A DNA stretch of 64,000 nt from Acidobacteriota bacterium (GCA_003223935.1 QHXQ01000043.1:62001-126000); one strand, 5' to 3'. Shown: positions 8,662-18,283, counted from the stretch's first letter. Translations and numbers: made by a program. Notes: generated by a model from the sequence alone, not told the origin.

Positions 8662-10045
8662 CGAACTTGGGCTGATGTGTTGTCAGACAACATTACAAAG
8701 TATTGGCGCGTTCATGGTCGCGCAGCCGCGCGTGCGCGCTGGCGCGCATGACGAGAACACGCCGCGTCTTGTGGGACACACGCACGGCGCTGCACAGACG
8801 CGCCCGCGCCGTCTGTTGTTATGTCTCGACGGCGTGCCGTTTGAGATCATGCAAGCGGCGCAGGCGCGCGGGCTGTTCGCGGGCTTCAACGAGCCGGCGC
8901 GGCTGCTCTCGCCTTTTCCCACGATGACTAACATCGCGCTCGCCACGATGCTCAAGGCGAGCGTGCCGCTCGGTTATGAGACTGTTTACTTTGATCGCCA
9001 AGCGCAAGAGTTGCGCGGCAGCATCGGCAAATACATCGGCCGGCGCACGCCCGACAAAGTGCCTTCGTCCTACATGGACGAGCTTGATTATCAAGAGCCG
9101 CTGCCGTTCGAGTTTCTGGTCTATGTCGCGCCCGACGCCGTCTGGCGCGCAGACATGCGCCGCTTCCGCGAACGCTTCCGCGCCGCGCCACAGACGCGCG
9201 ACTACTTTGGTTTCTTGAAAGGCACGGACGGGCTGCTGCACATACGCGGCCCCGAAAAGTTGCAACCCGCGCTCGAATCGCTCGACGGAATCTTGCGCGA
9301 ACTGCAAGCGTGGGGCGGGCGCGAGACGGAGATCGTGCTCTTCTCAGATCACGGCATGAACCTCGAAGAGGTGCGCAAGGTTCATTTGCTGACGCACCTG
9401 CGCGAACAAGGCTATGAAGTGAAGTCGGAGTTTCGCGGACGCGGCCCGCGCAAGCTGGCCGTGCCCGCGTTCGGTCTGATCGGCTTCGCCGCGCTCTACT
9501 GTTCTGATGAAACCGATCCGGCCGAAGTCGCCGCCACCCTCGCGCCGCTCGAAGGCGTGGACTTCAGTCTCTATCGTGACGGCAACTCGGCAGTCATCGT
9601 TCACGGCGCGCGCGGACGGGCGCGCATTCGGCGCACGACGAACGGCGCGGGCACGCGCTTCGCCTATGAACAGCTTGACGGCGATCCGCTTGAGCTTGCG
9701 CCCGTGCTCGGCGAGTTGCAGGCTGCGGGCGAAGTGGACGCGCAAGGCTTCGCGGCCGATGCGGCGTGGTTTGCGCGCACGGGCGCGCATACCTACCCGG
9801 ACGCGCTTGCCAATCTCTTCGCCGCCATCCAACACGGCGACCGTGTGCACAATGCCGCCGACGTGCTCGTCAGCACGCGCGACGGCTACTACTACGGCTG
9901 GTCGGCCTTAGAACGCATCGTCCATCTGCATGCCACACACGGCAACGCCCGTCGGCAAAGTACGACCGCGTTCCTGATGTCCACGCATCGCAACTTCACA
10001 CCTTACGTGCGCGGCAGCGAAGCGCGGCCGTTGTTGCGCGAGTGA
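8651..10045 (+). CDS. Alkaline-phosphatase-superfamily phosphodiesterase/nucleotide pyrophosphatase-like protein
   Basis: This 464-residue protein has hallmarks of the type I phosphodiesterase/nucleotide pyrophosphatase fold. RRLLLCLDGVP gives the first metal-binding Asp, PFPTMTNIALATM the nucleophilic Thr region, and LFSDHGMN the later Asp-His metal ligands. These enzymes use two metal ions to hydrolyse phosphomono- or diesters. No convincing signal peptide is visible. The ATG at 8651 overlaps the stop of the TPR gene by 11 bases; the frame is open further upstream, but that part is antisense-like and lacks homology. The substrate is unknown. Confidence 0.78.
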   Translation: MKTNELGLMCCQTTLQSIGAFMVAQPRVRAGAHDENTPRLVGHTHGAAQTRPRRLLLCLDGVPFEIMQAAQARGLFAGFNEPARLLSPFPTMTNIALATMLKASVPLGYETVYFDRQAQELRGSIGKYIGRRTPDKVPSSYMDELDYQEPLPFEFLVYVAPDAVWRADMRRFRERFRAAPQTRDYFGFLKGTDGLLHIRGPEKLQPALESLDGILRELQAWGGRETEIVLFSDHGMNLEEVRKVHLLTHLREQGYEVKSEFRGRGPRKLAVPAFGLIGFAALYCSDETDPAEVAATLAPLEGVDFSLYRDGNSAVIVHGARGRARIRRTTNGAGTRFAYEQLDGDPLELAPVLGELQAAGEVDAQGFAADAAWFARTGAHTYPDALANLFAAIQHGDRVHNAADVLVSTRDGYYYGWSALERIVHLHATHGNARRQSTTAFLMSTHRNFTPYVRGSEARPLLRE

Positions 10046-10048
10046 TAT

Positions 10049-10627
10049 TTATATCTGATTGTTGGTCGTTGCGTAGGGATAATCCATCTGCCGCGCGATG
10101 AGCGCACGGACTTCCGCGCCCGCGAACCGCTCGACGAGATACAAGCCCAGATCGATACCAGCCGTGACGCCGCCTGCGGTGACGACATCGCCGTCGGCAA
10201 CGATGCGCTCATATGTGACCGATGCGCAGCAGGGCGCGAGGTCTCGGTAGGCGCTTGGGTGTGTGGTCGCGCGTCGGCCTGCGAGGAAGCCGGCCGCGCC
10301 GAGCAACAGCGAGCCGGTGCAGACTGAAGTTTTCAACGGACACGGGGCGGCCGTGCGTAACCACGCGATGAACGCAGCGTCGTGCATCAGGGCGCGCGTG
10401 CCGTAGCCACCGGCGACGACGATTGCATCGTAGCCGGTGAGTGGTTCGTCAACTTTAGTCGCAGTGAAGCGCAGGGCGCGGTCGTCTGTGAGTTCGCGGG
10501 TGCGGGCACAGATGTCCCAGCGCAGTTCAGGCATGAAGTTCATCGTCTTAAGCCGCGTGAGCGGATCATAGACGCCGACGAAATCGAGCGCAGTCATCTG
10601 ATCGAAAATGACGAAGGCGATCTGCAT
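10049..10627 (-). CDS. DJ-1/PfpI family protein, isonitrile-hydratase-like
   Basis: This 192-residue class I glutamine-amidotransferase-like protein has the nucleophile elbow SVCTGSLLLGAAGFL, with the reactive Cys, and the downstream ATTHP segment typical of the isonitrile hydratase (InhA) branch of the DJ-1/PfpI family. The N-terminus QIAFVIFDQMTALDFVGVYD also fits that branch. The substrate is uncertain, as many relatives are annotated only as PfpI. The ATG at 10627 lies directly next to the hairpin arm at 10637-10710 and lacks a clear Shine-Dalgarno. The stop faces the phosphodiesterase stop with 3 bases between. Confidence 0.85.
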   Translation of the reverse strand: MQIAFVIFDQMTALDFVGVYDPLTRLKTMNFMPELRWDICARTRELTDDRALRFTATKVDEPLTGYDAIVVAGGYGTRALMHDAAFIAWLRTAAPCPLKTSVCTGSLLLGAAGFLAGRRATTHPSAYRDLAPCCASVTYERIVADGDVVTAGGVTAGIDLGLYLVERFAGAEVRALIARQMDYPYATTNNQI

Positions 10628-10636
10628 GAAGATAGT

Positions 10637-10710
10637 AGGCAGAAGGCAGAAGGCAGTAAGCAGCAAAGGCAGTTTGTTTTAACTGCCTTTGCTGCTTACT
10701 GCCTTCTGCT
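10637..10710. repeat. Word-type hairpin (AGAAGGC words) filling the spacer
   Basis: The right arm, 10681-10710 (AACTGCCTTTGCTGCTTACT...), is complementary to about 10647-10673, with a loop of about seven bases. It fills the whole space between the lamin-tail protein stop and the start of the DJ-1 gene, both on the minus strand. Confidence 0.75.
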
Positions 10711-10712
10711 CT

Positions 10713-12923
10713 TTACGGCAGCGATTCGACGTTGACGAAGAAACGGAACGGGCCGCCTTTGGCGACGCCGAGCAGGAACTGCACGTTGATGACGCCGCCG
10801 TTGACGAGCGGTGTGCTCAAAGTGATCACGCCGGCCGCGAGCGACGAGTTGACGCCGCCGCCGCTCGGTTGGTTGGGCGGTTGCTCCAGCGTCGTCCCGC
10901 GAATCGTCACCGTCGAGCCTGCGCCCGAAGGGCAGCCGGTGCCGACGCTCACGCAGGTGGCGCTGACATCAGTTGAGGTCAACGCGCGCAAGTCGGCTGT
11001 GCCGACTGCGGGCAAAGTGGTGATGTCCACGATGCGGAAGCGCAGCCGCGTGACTTGCGCGCCCGTACTGTTCTTGAAGGCGCGGCGGAGCGAGAGTGTG
11101 CCGAAGGCAGTTGCGCCGCTGCCGGGCGTCGCATCGCGCACGCGCGGGCAAGTGCCGCCGGTAGGATTGTTGTTCGCGCCGGAGGTTGTGCCCGTGCAGC
11201 CCGTGTCAATGAGCGCGACTTTGATGAAGGCGTTGCGTTGGATGGGGCTGCTTGAATTCTCCGGCCCCGGCGCGCCGAGCGTGGACTGCACGCCGCCATA
11301 AGTGCCGCCATCTATTGAGACGAAGACGAAGTCCGCCGCGTTGTTGTCCGTGTCCTGCGGCGTGCCTGAGACAAGCTTGCGCACCCAACTGTATTGCCCA
11401 TCAACCGCACCGGGCGAAGCCAGCCCTGCGTCCTGACAAGCAGTCGCGCCGCCGCCGTCTTCACAATAGAGCGGATTAGTCTCACCGGTGAAGCCGACCG
11501 CATCGAGGCGCGTACTCGCGTTGACGTTCCCGGTGTTAGCAGTATTGAAGAGAGCGATCCCGCTGTCGTCGGGAATGTCCATGCCGAGCGGGAAGAACGC
11601 CCCCGCATCGGTGTTGGCGTAGCTGGTCAAGACGTAACCGCTGCCGTTGCCGATCAGGTAGTGACCGCGTGCGGGTATCGCCGTGCCATTCGGCACGACG
11701 AACGCGCGCGGCAGCGGCGTCGGTGTCGGCGACGGACTGGGTGATGGTGTCGGCGTGGGCACTGCTCTTGAGGCTTGCAATAACCAACCTGATGAACCGT
11801 CGGTTGTATTGACGACAAGAGTTGCGTTGGTGTTGTTATATAACTCGACATACTCGTCGAGCGAACCGTTGCCGATGATCCCTGAGGTCGGGCCGCGGAA
11901 ACGGAATTCGCTAATCAGCACGTCGCCGGGATTGGGCACGACGGTGCGAATGAGATTGATGATGAAGTTGCCGTTAAAGGCCCGATTCGATGCGGGGCCG
12001 AAACTCCGACTGGTGGGGAAGAAATTGAAGCCCGACTGCGAAGGCGTGACCGTGTAGTTGTTGCCGGCAGTCAGTCCCGTGAATTGATAGTTGCCATCGG
12101 CAGCAGTCATAACTGTGGCTGTGGCGCTGCCGGTCAGTGCGACCGACACGTCGCTGAGCGGGTTGCCGTCCGGGTCAGTCACACGACCGGCGATGAAGAG
12201 CGGCGCGGGCGCATTCGCGGCGTCGAAGGTGAGCATCAGCCCACTGCGCAGAGGGGTGCTGCCGCCGCATTCGTATTCGATGAACGTGCCGCCCGCCTCG
12301 CGCTGCACGCCGACGCTGGCTTCACGCCCGCCGCCGGATAACGCGCCATAGATGATGTCGAAGCGCGACTGGCCTTCGTAGAGGCGAACTTCAAAATTGA
12401 GGCTGTTGGGCGTGCTGCCAAAAAACGAAGCGCGCCATTCGATGTTAAAGATGCGATTGGGCGCAGTGCCGGACACAGAGGTAAAGATGCCTTCGTTTGT
12501 GCCGCCGACGGTCAGGTCAGCCCAGTGCGGCAGAATAGCGTAGGCCAAACGCGACAAGGGAAAGCAGCCCTCCGCAAAGCCGAAGTAGTCCGTTGAGTTG
12601 CTGTTGAACTGGAGGCTGCCGTTAGTGCCGACATTGGCGGTCGAAAAAGACGCATTGAAGAATGTGTATGTGAAGTCTGTAGGCAGAGTGATCGCGGCCG
12701 TGCCGTCGTCCGTATTGCCTGTCGTCAAAGTCAGCTTGGTCATGCCGGGCACAATCGTGCCGGTGGACTGCGTCACCTGATAACTGTCGCCTGCGGCCGG
12801 CGCAAGCGTCGGTGCGAGTTTGCCGGGGCCGCGCTTGGTCTGCGCTTGTTGGGCCGGCGGCAGACTCGCGCAAAGCGTCAGCACCATGGCGAGCGCGAGG
12901 AAGAGGCGGACAAAAGAACGCAT
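10713..12923 (-). CDS. Secreted protein with carboxypeptidase-regulatory-like and lamin-tail domains
   Basis: This protein of about 736 residues has a signal peptide (MRSFVRLFLALAMVLTLCASLPPA). A beta-rich region comes first. About residues 245-315 form a CarboxypepD_reg-like beta sandwich (VTDPDGNPLSDVSVAL, then DGNYQFTGL). A lamin-tail domain starts at GDVLISEFRFRG and contains DEYVELYNNTN. A Pro-Thr-Ser linker (PTPTPSPSPSPTPTPL) interrupts the lamin-tail domain itself, an unusual place. The C-terminus is beta-rich. The ATG at 12923 has AGGAG at good spacing; an upstream ATG at 12953 does not. It is probably a cell-surface or secreted structural/adhesive protein; no catalytic site is seen. 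Confidence 0.8.
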   Translation of the reverse strand: MRSFVRLFLALAMVLTLCASLPPAQQAQTKRGPGKLAPTLAPAAGDSYQVTQSTGTIVPGMTKLTLTTGNTDDGTAAITLPTDFTYTFFNASFSTANVGTNGSLQFNSNSTDYFGFAEGCFPLSRLAYAILPHWADLTVGGTNEGIFTSVSGTAPNRIFNIEWRASFFGSTPNSLNFEVRLYEGQSRFDIIYGALSGGGREASVGVQREAGGTFIEYECGGSTPLRSGLMLTFDAANAPAPLFIAGRVTDPDGNPLSDVSVALTGSATATVMTAADGNYQFTGLTAGNNYTVTPSQSGFNFFPTSRSFGPASNRAFNGNFIINLIRTVVPNPGDVLISEFRFRGPTSGIIGNGSLDEYVELYNNTNATLVVNTTDGSSGWLLQASRAVPTPTPSPSPSPTPTPLPRAFVVPNGTAIPARGHYLIGNGSGYVLTSYANTDAGAFFPLGMDIPDDSGIALFNTANTGNVNASTRLDAVGFTGETNPLYCEDGGGATACQDAGLASPGAVDGQYSWVRKLVSGTPQDTDNNAADFVFVSIDGGTYGGVQSTLGAPGPENSSSPIQRNAFIKVALIDTGCTGTTSGANNNPTGGTCPRVRDATPGSGATAFGTLSLRRAFKNSTGAQVTRLRFRIVDITTLPAVGTADLRALTSTDVSATCVSVGTGCPSGAGSTVTIRGTTLEQPPNQPSGGGVNSSLAAGVITLSTPLVNGGVINVQFLLGVAKGGPFRFFVNVESLP

Positions 12924-13033
12924 GATCAACTCCTGAATTCGGGCCGGTTGCAAACTGTGTTACTTGGGAAACTGCTGGGGACAGTTGCCGCTTGAGACTA
13001 ACTACGTCGGGCACATATGCCGCAGGGTAGGCA

Positions 13034-13206
13034 GGAAGATAACAAGGCAAAAGGCAAAAGGCAAACGACAGAAAGCAGAAGGCAGTAGGCGGTAGGCCGT
13101 TCAGGAGAAGCGAAGGGCCGTCGGTTGATGCGCGGCTCGTCAAATCATGAAGCGCGTTCAACTGGCGGCCGTCTTTTTTCCTTAACTGCCTACTGCCTGC
13201 TGCTGT
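13034..13206. repeat. Word-type intergenic repeat between the polyamine genes and the lamin-tail gene
   Basis: The left part holds four AAGGCAAAAGGC/AGAAAGCAGAAGGCAG words and the right part (13176-13205) the complement ACTGCCTACTGCCTGCTGCT. About 90 bases of other sequence lie in the loop. The stop codon of the deoxyhypusine-synthase-like gene (13206-13208) lies at the edge of the right arm. Confidence 0.6.
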
Positions 13207-14264
13207 CAAGGCGCTTCAATCGTTAGCTCGCGCGCAAAGATGAAGTTGGGGCGCTTGCGCCCTTTGAGATATTTCGCGCCGGTTTGCGAGAGCGCGGTGA
13301 TGAGGATGGGGAGCGCGATGGTCGCGTCGCAGTTGACGTAGGCGGCCGTGGCACCACGCGCGAGTTTGCCGTAGATGAGCGTCTCGTCGCTGACCGTCCC
13401 CGAGGTGCGCCCGCCCGGATGCGGCGCATCGGTCGAAATCTGGATCGCGTACTTGTGCCCGCGCGCGGGCGTCTTGACGATTTGCGTCGAGACTTCGGTC
13501 TGATGCAAAAAGCTGCGCGACGTGCCGCCGCCGATGTTGATGACGCCAGAGACGCGCGCCCGCGCCGCGATCTGTGCGAGGTCGAGTACGTCCTGCGCAA
13601 GATCGAACAGGAAGTTGTTCTTCTTCTCGAAGCGCGCGGCGGCGATGCCGATGGTGATCGAACTGTCGGCGATGCTCGGGCAAAAGATCGGCACGCGCGC
13701 TTTGTAAGCTGAAGTCAACACGCCGTCGTCCGTTGCGATCTCGGCCAACTCACGGCCCAAGAGATGCAGAAATTCGCGCGTCGCATAGGGGCGCGTCTGA
13801 TCAAGTTGATGGACGAAGCCGCCGACCCATTCTTCCGCCTCACGATACTCTTCTTCGCTCGCCAACACGTCGAGCATCCGGCCGATCTGCGACGCTTCCA
13901 ACTCGGCGTCGGTCATGTTCGGGTGTGATTGATAATGCTGCCGGCCCAAAGTCTCGTGCAGATCGTGAAAGAGCAGCGCGCCGGAGCAGACGAGCACATC
14001 AACGAAGCGGTTCTTGATCACCCAAGCGAGCAGTCGGCGCATGCCGGCGGGGATGAGCGCGCCCGAAGCGGCGACAAAGATGGTCGTGTTATCGCCAAGC
14101 ATGTCGAGCCAGATGCGGTGTGCTTCTGCCAACTGTCGCCCGCCGAAACCCGTGCTCTCCATCTTTTCGAGCAAACCCGCCACCGAGCGGTCGCGATCCA
14201 CCTGCACCGGCTTGGTCGGGGCAGTCAGGTACTTTGAGGGGCGCGGTCTGCGTTGCGTCACCAT
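13206..14264 (-). CDS. Deoxyhypusine-synthase-like enzyme (bacterial polyamine enzyme)
   Basis: This protein of about 352 residues belongs to the deoxyhypusine synthase family. It keeps the NAD-binding GVINIGGGTSRSF loop and the SDETLIYGKLARG segment, where Lys aligns with the catalytic lysine of eukaryotic DHS (SWGK). Bacteria lack the eIF5A substrate, and characterised bacterial homologues transfer an aminobutyl group to small amines, for example making homospermidine. It lies directly downstream of arginine decarboxylase on the same strand, so a polyamine role is strongly supported while the exact product is inferred. I chose the ATG at 14264, since AAAGGTGA sits 9 bases upstream; a GTG and ATG at 14276 and 14273 lie within that signal. 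Confidence 0.88.
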   Translation of the reverse strand: MVTQRRPRPSKYLTAPTKPVQVDRDRSVAGLLEKMESTGFGGRQLAEAHRIWLDMLGDNTTIFVAASGALIPAGMRRLLAWVIKNRFVDVLVCSGALLFHDLHETLGRQHYQSHPNMTDAELEASQIGRMLDVLASEEEYREAEEWVGGFVHQLDQTRPYATREFLHLLGRELAEIATDDGVLTSAYKARVPIFCPSIADSSITIGIAAARFEKKNNFLFDLAQDVLDLAQIAARARVSGVINIGGGTSRSFLHQTEVSTQIVKTPARGHKYAIQISTDAPHPGGRTSGTVSDETLIYGKLARGATAAYVNCDATIALPILITALSQTGAKYLKGRKRPNFIFARELTIEAP

Positions 14265-14287
14265 ATTGGTCATCACCTTTTAGGAAT

Positions 14288-14354
14288 AGTGACGATTGAC
14301 GAGTGACAAGTGGCGAGTTAAGACAACAAAGCTTGTCCCTCGTCAATCGTCACT
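14288..14354. repeat. Hairpin between speA and the DHS-like gene
   Basis: The left arm, 14288-14310 (AGTGACGATTGACGAGTGAC plus AAG), pairs with 14332-14354 around a loop of about 21 bases. It fills nearly the whole spacer between two co-directional genes, so it might act as an attenuator or mRNA-processing site rather than an operon end. Confidence 0.75.
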
Positions 14355-14359
14355 GCTCA

Positions 14360-16309
14360 TCACCATTCACGTCCTTTCCTCTGCTGCCCGTTCACCGACA
14401 GGTATGTGTAAGCGTTGATGCGTGACTCGTAGAACTCGACGAGGCGCGCGGCTTCGGCTTCGGTCAACTCGCCGTGCTTGACGCGCTGAGCCAACTGCCG
14501 ACGAAAGCCGTCGTGCAATTGCCCGCGCTCGTAGCGCGCGGTCTCGACCGCTTCGCCGATGGTCGTGCCGCGTATCACTTTCTTGATCAGATAACCGTCC
14601 TCGTCTATGTGTATATGCGCCTCGTGCGGCGTGCCAAAGAGATTATGGTTATTGCCCATCACCTCTTGATACGCGCCGACGAGCATAAAGGCGATGTAAT
14701 AAGGTTCGCCCGCCAGGAGCGGGTGCAGTTCAAGCACCTGCTTCACGTCGTGCAGGTCAACGAACTTGTCCACGACGCCGTCCGAGTCGCACGTGATGTC
14801 GCAGAGCGTGGCGTAAGCGGTCGGCGGTTTGTTCAAACGATGGATCGGCACGATGGGGAAGAGTTGGTCGAGCGCCCAATGATCCGGCGCGGAACGAAAG
14901 ACCGAAAAGTTCGTCAGGTATTTCACGCGCAACAGTCGCCGCAGATCGTCGAACTCTTCGGAGACGTACTCGGCGGCTTGCGCCAGCTTGTCAGCTTGCT
15001 CGCACACGTCCCAGAACAAGACCTCGCCCTTCGCCCGATCTTCGAGCGAGACGAGGCCGAGGTTGAAGAGCGTGAACAACTCTTCGCGGTGTTCGAGCGC
15101 GTCGTGGTAATACTCGCGATAATTTTTAACGCTGATGGTCTCGCGCAGATCGTAGAGTTCGGTCACGACCTGCGGGTCGTCTTCGTCAATCTCGACCGGC
15201 TGGTGCGTGTCTTCGACCACCGTCTCGATCTCATCCTGCACGTTCGTCACGAGGATCGCGTGATAGGCGGACAAGTACCGGCCCGATTCTTGGATCACGG
15301 TCGGGTGCGGCACGTTCTCGTCGTCGCAGACCTGTTTGATCGTGTAGATGACATCGTTGGCAAACTCTTGTGCGTTGTAGTTGGCGGAAGAATCGAACGC
15401 GGTCTTTGAGCCGTCGTAATCCACGGCCATGCCGCCACCCACGTCCAAGAGATCAATCGGCACTTTCATCTGAATGATCTTGGCATAGACGCGCGCCGCT
15501 TCTTTCATCGCGTTCTTAATGCGTTTGATGTCCGTGAGTTGCGAGCCGATGTGGAAGTGCAGGAGGCGCAGCAACTCGATGCGGCCGGCCTCATGCAAGC
15601 GGCGGATGACTTCGAGGATTTCAGTCGTCGTCAAACCGAACTTCGCGGCCTCGCCGCCCGACTTCTCCCAACGCCCCGATCCCTTCGAGTAGAGCTTCAC
15701 ACGGATGCCGACCATCGGCAGGTCGCCGCCCTCTTCCTCTTCCTGCAATCGCTCGGCGAGGCGCAGCACATGGTCCAGCTCAGACATCTTCTCGATCACG
15801 ATGACGACGCGCTTGCCCGCGCCCGCGCCCGCGAAGGCCAGCTCGATGAACTCTTCATCCTTGAAGCCATTTAAAACGAGCAGACTATCGGGCGACTGTT
15901 CGAACGCGAGCGCCGCGTAGAGTTCAGCCTTCGAGCCGGCCTCTAAACCGAAGTCATAACGCGAGCCTTCGCGCAGGTACTCTTCGACGACCGCGCGCTG
16001 CTGGTTGACCTTCATCGGATAGACGCACATGTGTGAGCCTTGATATTCAAACTCGCGGATGGCGTTGCGGAAAGCGCGTTGCAGCTTGCGCACTTGAGCG
16101 GTGACGAGTTGCGGGAAGCGTAGAAGGACGGGCGTCGAAATGCCGCGCCGTTGCAGGTCGTCTATGATCTCGCGCACGTCGGCAGACGCTTTCGCGTCCG
16201 CTTCGGACGGGTGGACGACGAGGTTACCCTTGCGATTGATGCCAAAGTAGCCGGCCCCCCAGTTCTCTATGCCGTAGGTCTCAAGCGTCTGTTCAATGGC
16301 CGTGGTCAA
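14360..16309 (-). CDS. speA: Biosynthetic arginine decarboxylase
   Basis: This 649-residue PLP enzyme of fold III converts arginine to agmatine. It is the usual length for SpeA. Visible features are the N-terminal GYFGINRKGNL, the PLP lysine segment YPMKVNQQRAVV, the Gly-rich HFHIGSQL and VDLLDVGGGMAVDYDGS-type blocks (here IDLLDVGGGMAVDYDG), and the C-terminal WALDQLFPIVPIHRL. The start codon is TTG at 16307-16309, with a purine-rich GGAGCGGAAG before it. Neither agmatinase nor agmatine deiminase is nearby. The divergent neighbour is glnA. Confidence 0.95.
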   Translation of the reverse strand: MTTAIEQTLETYGIENWGAGYFGINRKGNLVVHPSEADAKASADVREIIDDLQRRGISTPVLLRFPQLVTAQVRKLQRAFRNAIREFEYQGSHMCVYPMKVNQQRAVVEEYLREGSRYDFGLEAGSKAELYAALAFEQSPDSLLVLNGFKDEEFIELAFAGAGAGKRVVIVIEKMSELDHVLRLAERLQEEEEGGDLPMVGIRVKLYSKGSGRWEKSGGEAAKFGLTTTEILEVIRRLHEAGRIELLRLLHFHIGSQLTDIKRIKNAMKEAARVYAKIIQMKVPIDLLDVGGGMAVDYDGSKTAFDSSANYNAQEFANDVIYTIKQVCDDENVPHPTVIQESGRYLSAYHAILVTNVQDEIETVVEDTHQPVEIDEDDPQVVTELYDLRETISVKNYREYYHDALEHREELFTLFNLGLVSLEDRAKGEVLFWDVCEQADKLAQAAEYVSEEFDDLRRLLRVKYLTNFSVFRSAPDHWALDQLFPIVPIHRLNKPPTAYATLCDITCDSDGVVDKFVDLHDVKQVLELHPLLAGEPYYIAFMLVGAYQEVMGNNHNLFGTPHEAHIHIDEDGYLIKKVIRGTTIGEAVETARYERGQLHDGFRRQLAQRVKHGELTEAEAARLVEFYESRINAYTYLSVNGQQRKGREW

Positions 16310-16736
16310 CTTCCGCTCCGCCGCCTCCCCTTGTGTTCGTCTGTCTGTGCCATACGCGCTCGCCCCTTCTTTCGTGCGCGCCGCTTATTGGTGGACAAGT
16401 TCAAGGTTGGAATAACTAAGGCGAGCAATGTAACAAAAAAAACTTGACGGGTCTATAACTTTTTTCGGCGGCGGCGCAAGCGAGCTTTGGCGCTTAAGCT
16501 GACGCCAGCGAACGACTTAGACGCGCACACGAATTTGCTCGGTGCGCCCGTCTGGCGTTCCACGCGCGTGAAACCTTGACAGACGCGGGCGGCTCTTTAT
16601 AATGCGAGCTTTTTAATGGCGCAGAGAAGTTGATGACGCCAAACGCGACGCACGCGCAACCCCGTACGAGCCGCCCAAGCCATGCAAGGGCGGCGAGCAG
16701 ACCCCACACTCCCAAACCACAATTTCAGGAGATATC
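16310..16736. other. Divergent intergenic region between speA and glnA
   Basis: This 427-base region has no gene. It is AT-richer than its surroundings in places, notably around 16425-16465. A consensus-like sigma-70 promoter facing glnA is annotated at 16576-16603. A speA promoter was not resolved. Confidence 0.6.
16576..16603 (+). promoter_or_regulatory. Sigma-70-type promoter of glnA
   Basis: TTGACA at 16576-16581 and TATAAT at 16598-16603 are separated by 16 bases, matching both consensus hexamers exactly. The spacer is one base short of optimal. The promoter lies about 135 bases upstream of the glnA ATG, leaving a leader of about 125 bases. No sigma-54 site was found. Confidence 0.75.
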
Positions 16737-18161
16737 ATGGACGCGAAAACGGCCTTGAAATACGCCGAAGACCAAGGGGCGAAATTTCTATCCGTCAGGT
16801 TCACCGACCTAGTCGGCGCTTGGCAACACTTGACCTTCCCCATCCACGAACTGGACGAAGGCTCGTTTGAAGACGGCTTCGGCTTCGACGGCTCGAGCAT
16901 ACGCGGCTGGGCCTCGATTCACGAATCCGACATGCTACTCGTGCCCGACCCCGTCCGCCTGTGGATGGACCCGTTCACGGAAGAGCCGACCATGTGCATC
17001 ATCGGCAACGCCGTCGATCCGATCACAAAAGAGGGCTACGCGATGGATCCGCGCTCGGTCGCGCAACGCGCCGAGAGCTACCTGCGCTTTACGGGCATCG
17101 CCGACACAGCCTACTACGGCCCCGAAGCCGAGTTCTTCGTCTTCGATTCGGTGCGCTACAACGCGGATCAGAACTCCGCCGGCTACGCTATCGAATCGGA
17201 CGAAGGGCATTGGTCGAGCGGGCGCGCGGGCAATGATGAATTGGGGCCGAATCTCGGTTACAAGGTGCGCGCCAAAGAGGGCTACGTGCCGGTCTCGCCC
17301 ACCGATACACTCGTTGACCTGCGCTCCGAGATCGCGCTGACGCTCGAACGCTGCGGCATCACGGTCGAGTGTCATCACCACGAAGTGGCGACCGCCGGTC
17401 AATGCGAGATCGATTTTCGTTTCTCGACCCTGCTCGGCACGGCCGACAATCTGCAACTCTTCAAGTACATTGTCCGCAACACAGCCCATCAATGGGGCAA
17501 GACGGCGACCTTCATGCCGAAGCCTCTGTACGGCGACAACGGCAGTGGCATGCACTGTCATCAATCTCTCTGGAAGGGCGAGAAGCCGCTCTTTGCCGGC
17601 GACGGCTACGCCGGTCTGTCAGAGCTTGCGCGCTACTACATCGGCGGTCTCTTGAAGCACGCCGCTGCCATCGTCGCCTTTGCCGCGCCGACCACCAACA
17701 GCTACAAGCGCCTCGTGCCCGGCTTTGAAGCGCCCGTGAATCTCGCCTACTCGGCGCGCAATCGCTCGGCGGCGATCCGCATTCCGATGTTCTCCACCAA
17801 CCCGAAACTCAAACGGCTTGAGTTCCGCCCGCCCGACCCGTCGTGCAATCCGTATCTGGCGTTCTCGGCGATGCTCTTGGCGGGCCTTGACGGCATCCAG
17901 AACCGGATCGATCCGGGCGAACCGCTCGATAAAGACATCTACGATCTCGCGCCCGAGCAGTTGAAGGACGTGCCCTCTCTGCCCGGCTCGTTGGACGAAG
18001 CTTTGAGTGCGCTCGAAGCCGATCACGAGTTTCTGTTGAAGGGCGACGTGTTCACGCCGCAGTTGATCGAGCGCTGGATCACGTACAAGCGCGAGCGTGA
18101 GATTCAACCCTTGCGCATGCGTCCACACCCGCTTGAGTTCGCGCTCTACTACGACATTTAA
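16737..18161 (+). CDS. glnA: Glutamine synthetase, type I
   Basis: This 474-residue GSI condenses ammonia and glutamate using ATP. It shows the family blocks: DGSSIRGW near the N-terminus, the metal-binding EAEFF region, the NGSGMH-type block (here [12 protein letters not shown]), NRSAAIRIP and the C-terminal substrate-binding EFRPPD. The adenylylation-site region DIYDLAPEQ near residue 400 keeps the Tyr modified in regulated GSI-beta enzymes. The regulator glnE follows on the same strand, which supports covalent control. GGAGA precedes the ATG at close spacing. Confidence 0.97.
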   Translation: MDAKTALKYAEDQGAKFLSVRFTDLVGAWQHLTFPIHELDEGSFEDGFGFDGSSIRGWASIHESDMLLVPDPVRLWMDPFTEEPTMCIIGNAVDPITKEGYAMDPRSVAQRAESYLRFTGIADTAYYGPEAEFFVFDSVRYNADQNSAGYAIESDEGHWSSGRAGNDELGPNLGYKVRAKEGYVPVSPTDTLVDLRSEIALTLERCGITVECHHHEVATAGQCEIDFRFSTLLGTADNLQLFKYIVRNTAHQWGKTATFMPKPLYGDNGSGMHCHQSLWKGEKPLFAGDGYAGLSELARYYIGGLLKHAAAIVAFAAPTTNSYKRLVPGFEAPVNLAYSARNRSAAIRIPMFSTNPKLKRLEFRPPDPSCNPYLAFSAMLLAGLDGIQNRIDPGEPLDKDIYDLAPEQLKDVPSLPGSLDEALSALEADHEFLLKGDVFTPQLIERWITYKREREIQPLRMRPHPLEFALYYDI

Positions 18162-18167
18162 GGAAAA

Positions 18168-18252
18168 CGATGAACGCGGAATGATAAACGGTGAATGAAA
18201 GACAATCTGTTTTTAATTCATCGTTCATCGTTCCGCCTTCATCATTTCTCCT
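18168..18252. repeat. Word-type hairpin (GATGAA/GGAATGAT words) between glnA and glnE
   Basis: The left arm AACGATGAACGCGGAATGAT (about 18169) pairs with the right arm ATCGTTCATCGTTCCGCCTT (about 18220-18240), with a T-run in the loop. It lies in the spacer of two genes that should be co-regulated and could reduce read-through into glnE. Confidence 0.7.
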
Positions 18253-18283
18253 GCGCGCGTCGGCCGCGTAAGATAGATGTGCT

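Noticed and set aside
14474-15409. 311-residue plus-strand open frame inside speA
   Set aside because: It is antisense to well-conserved arginine decarboxylase and has no homology pattern of its own.
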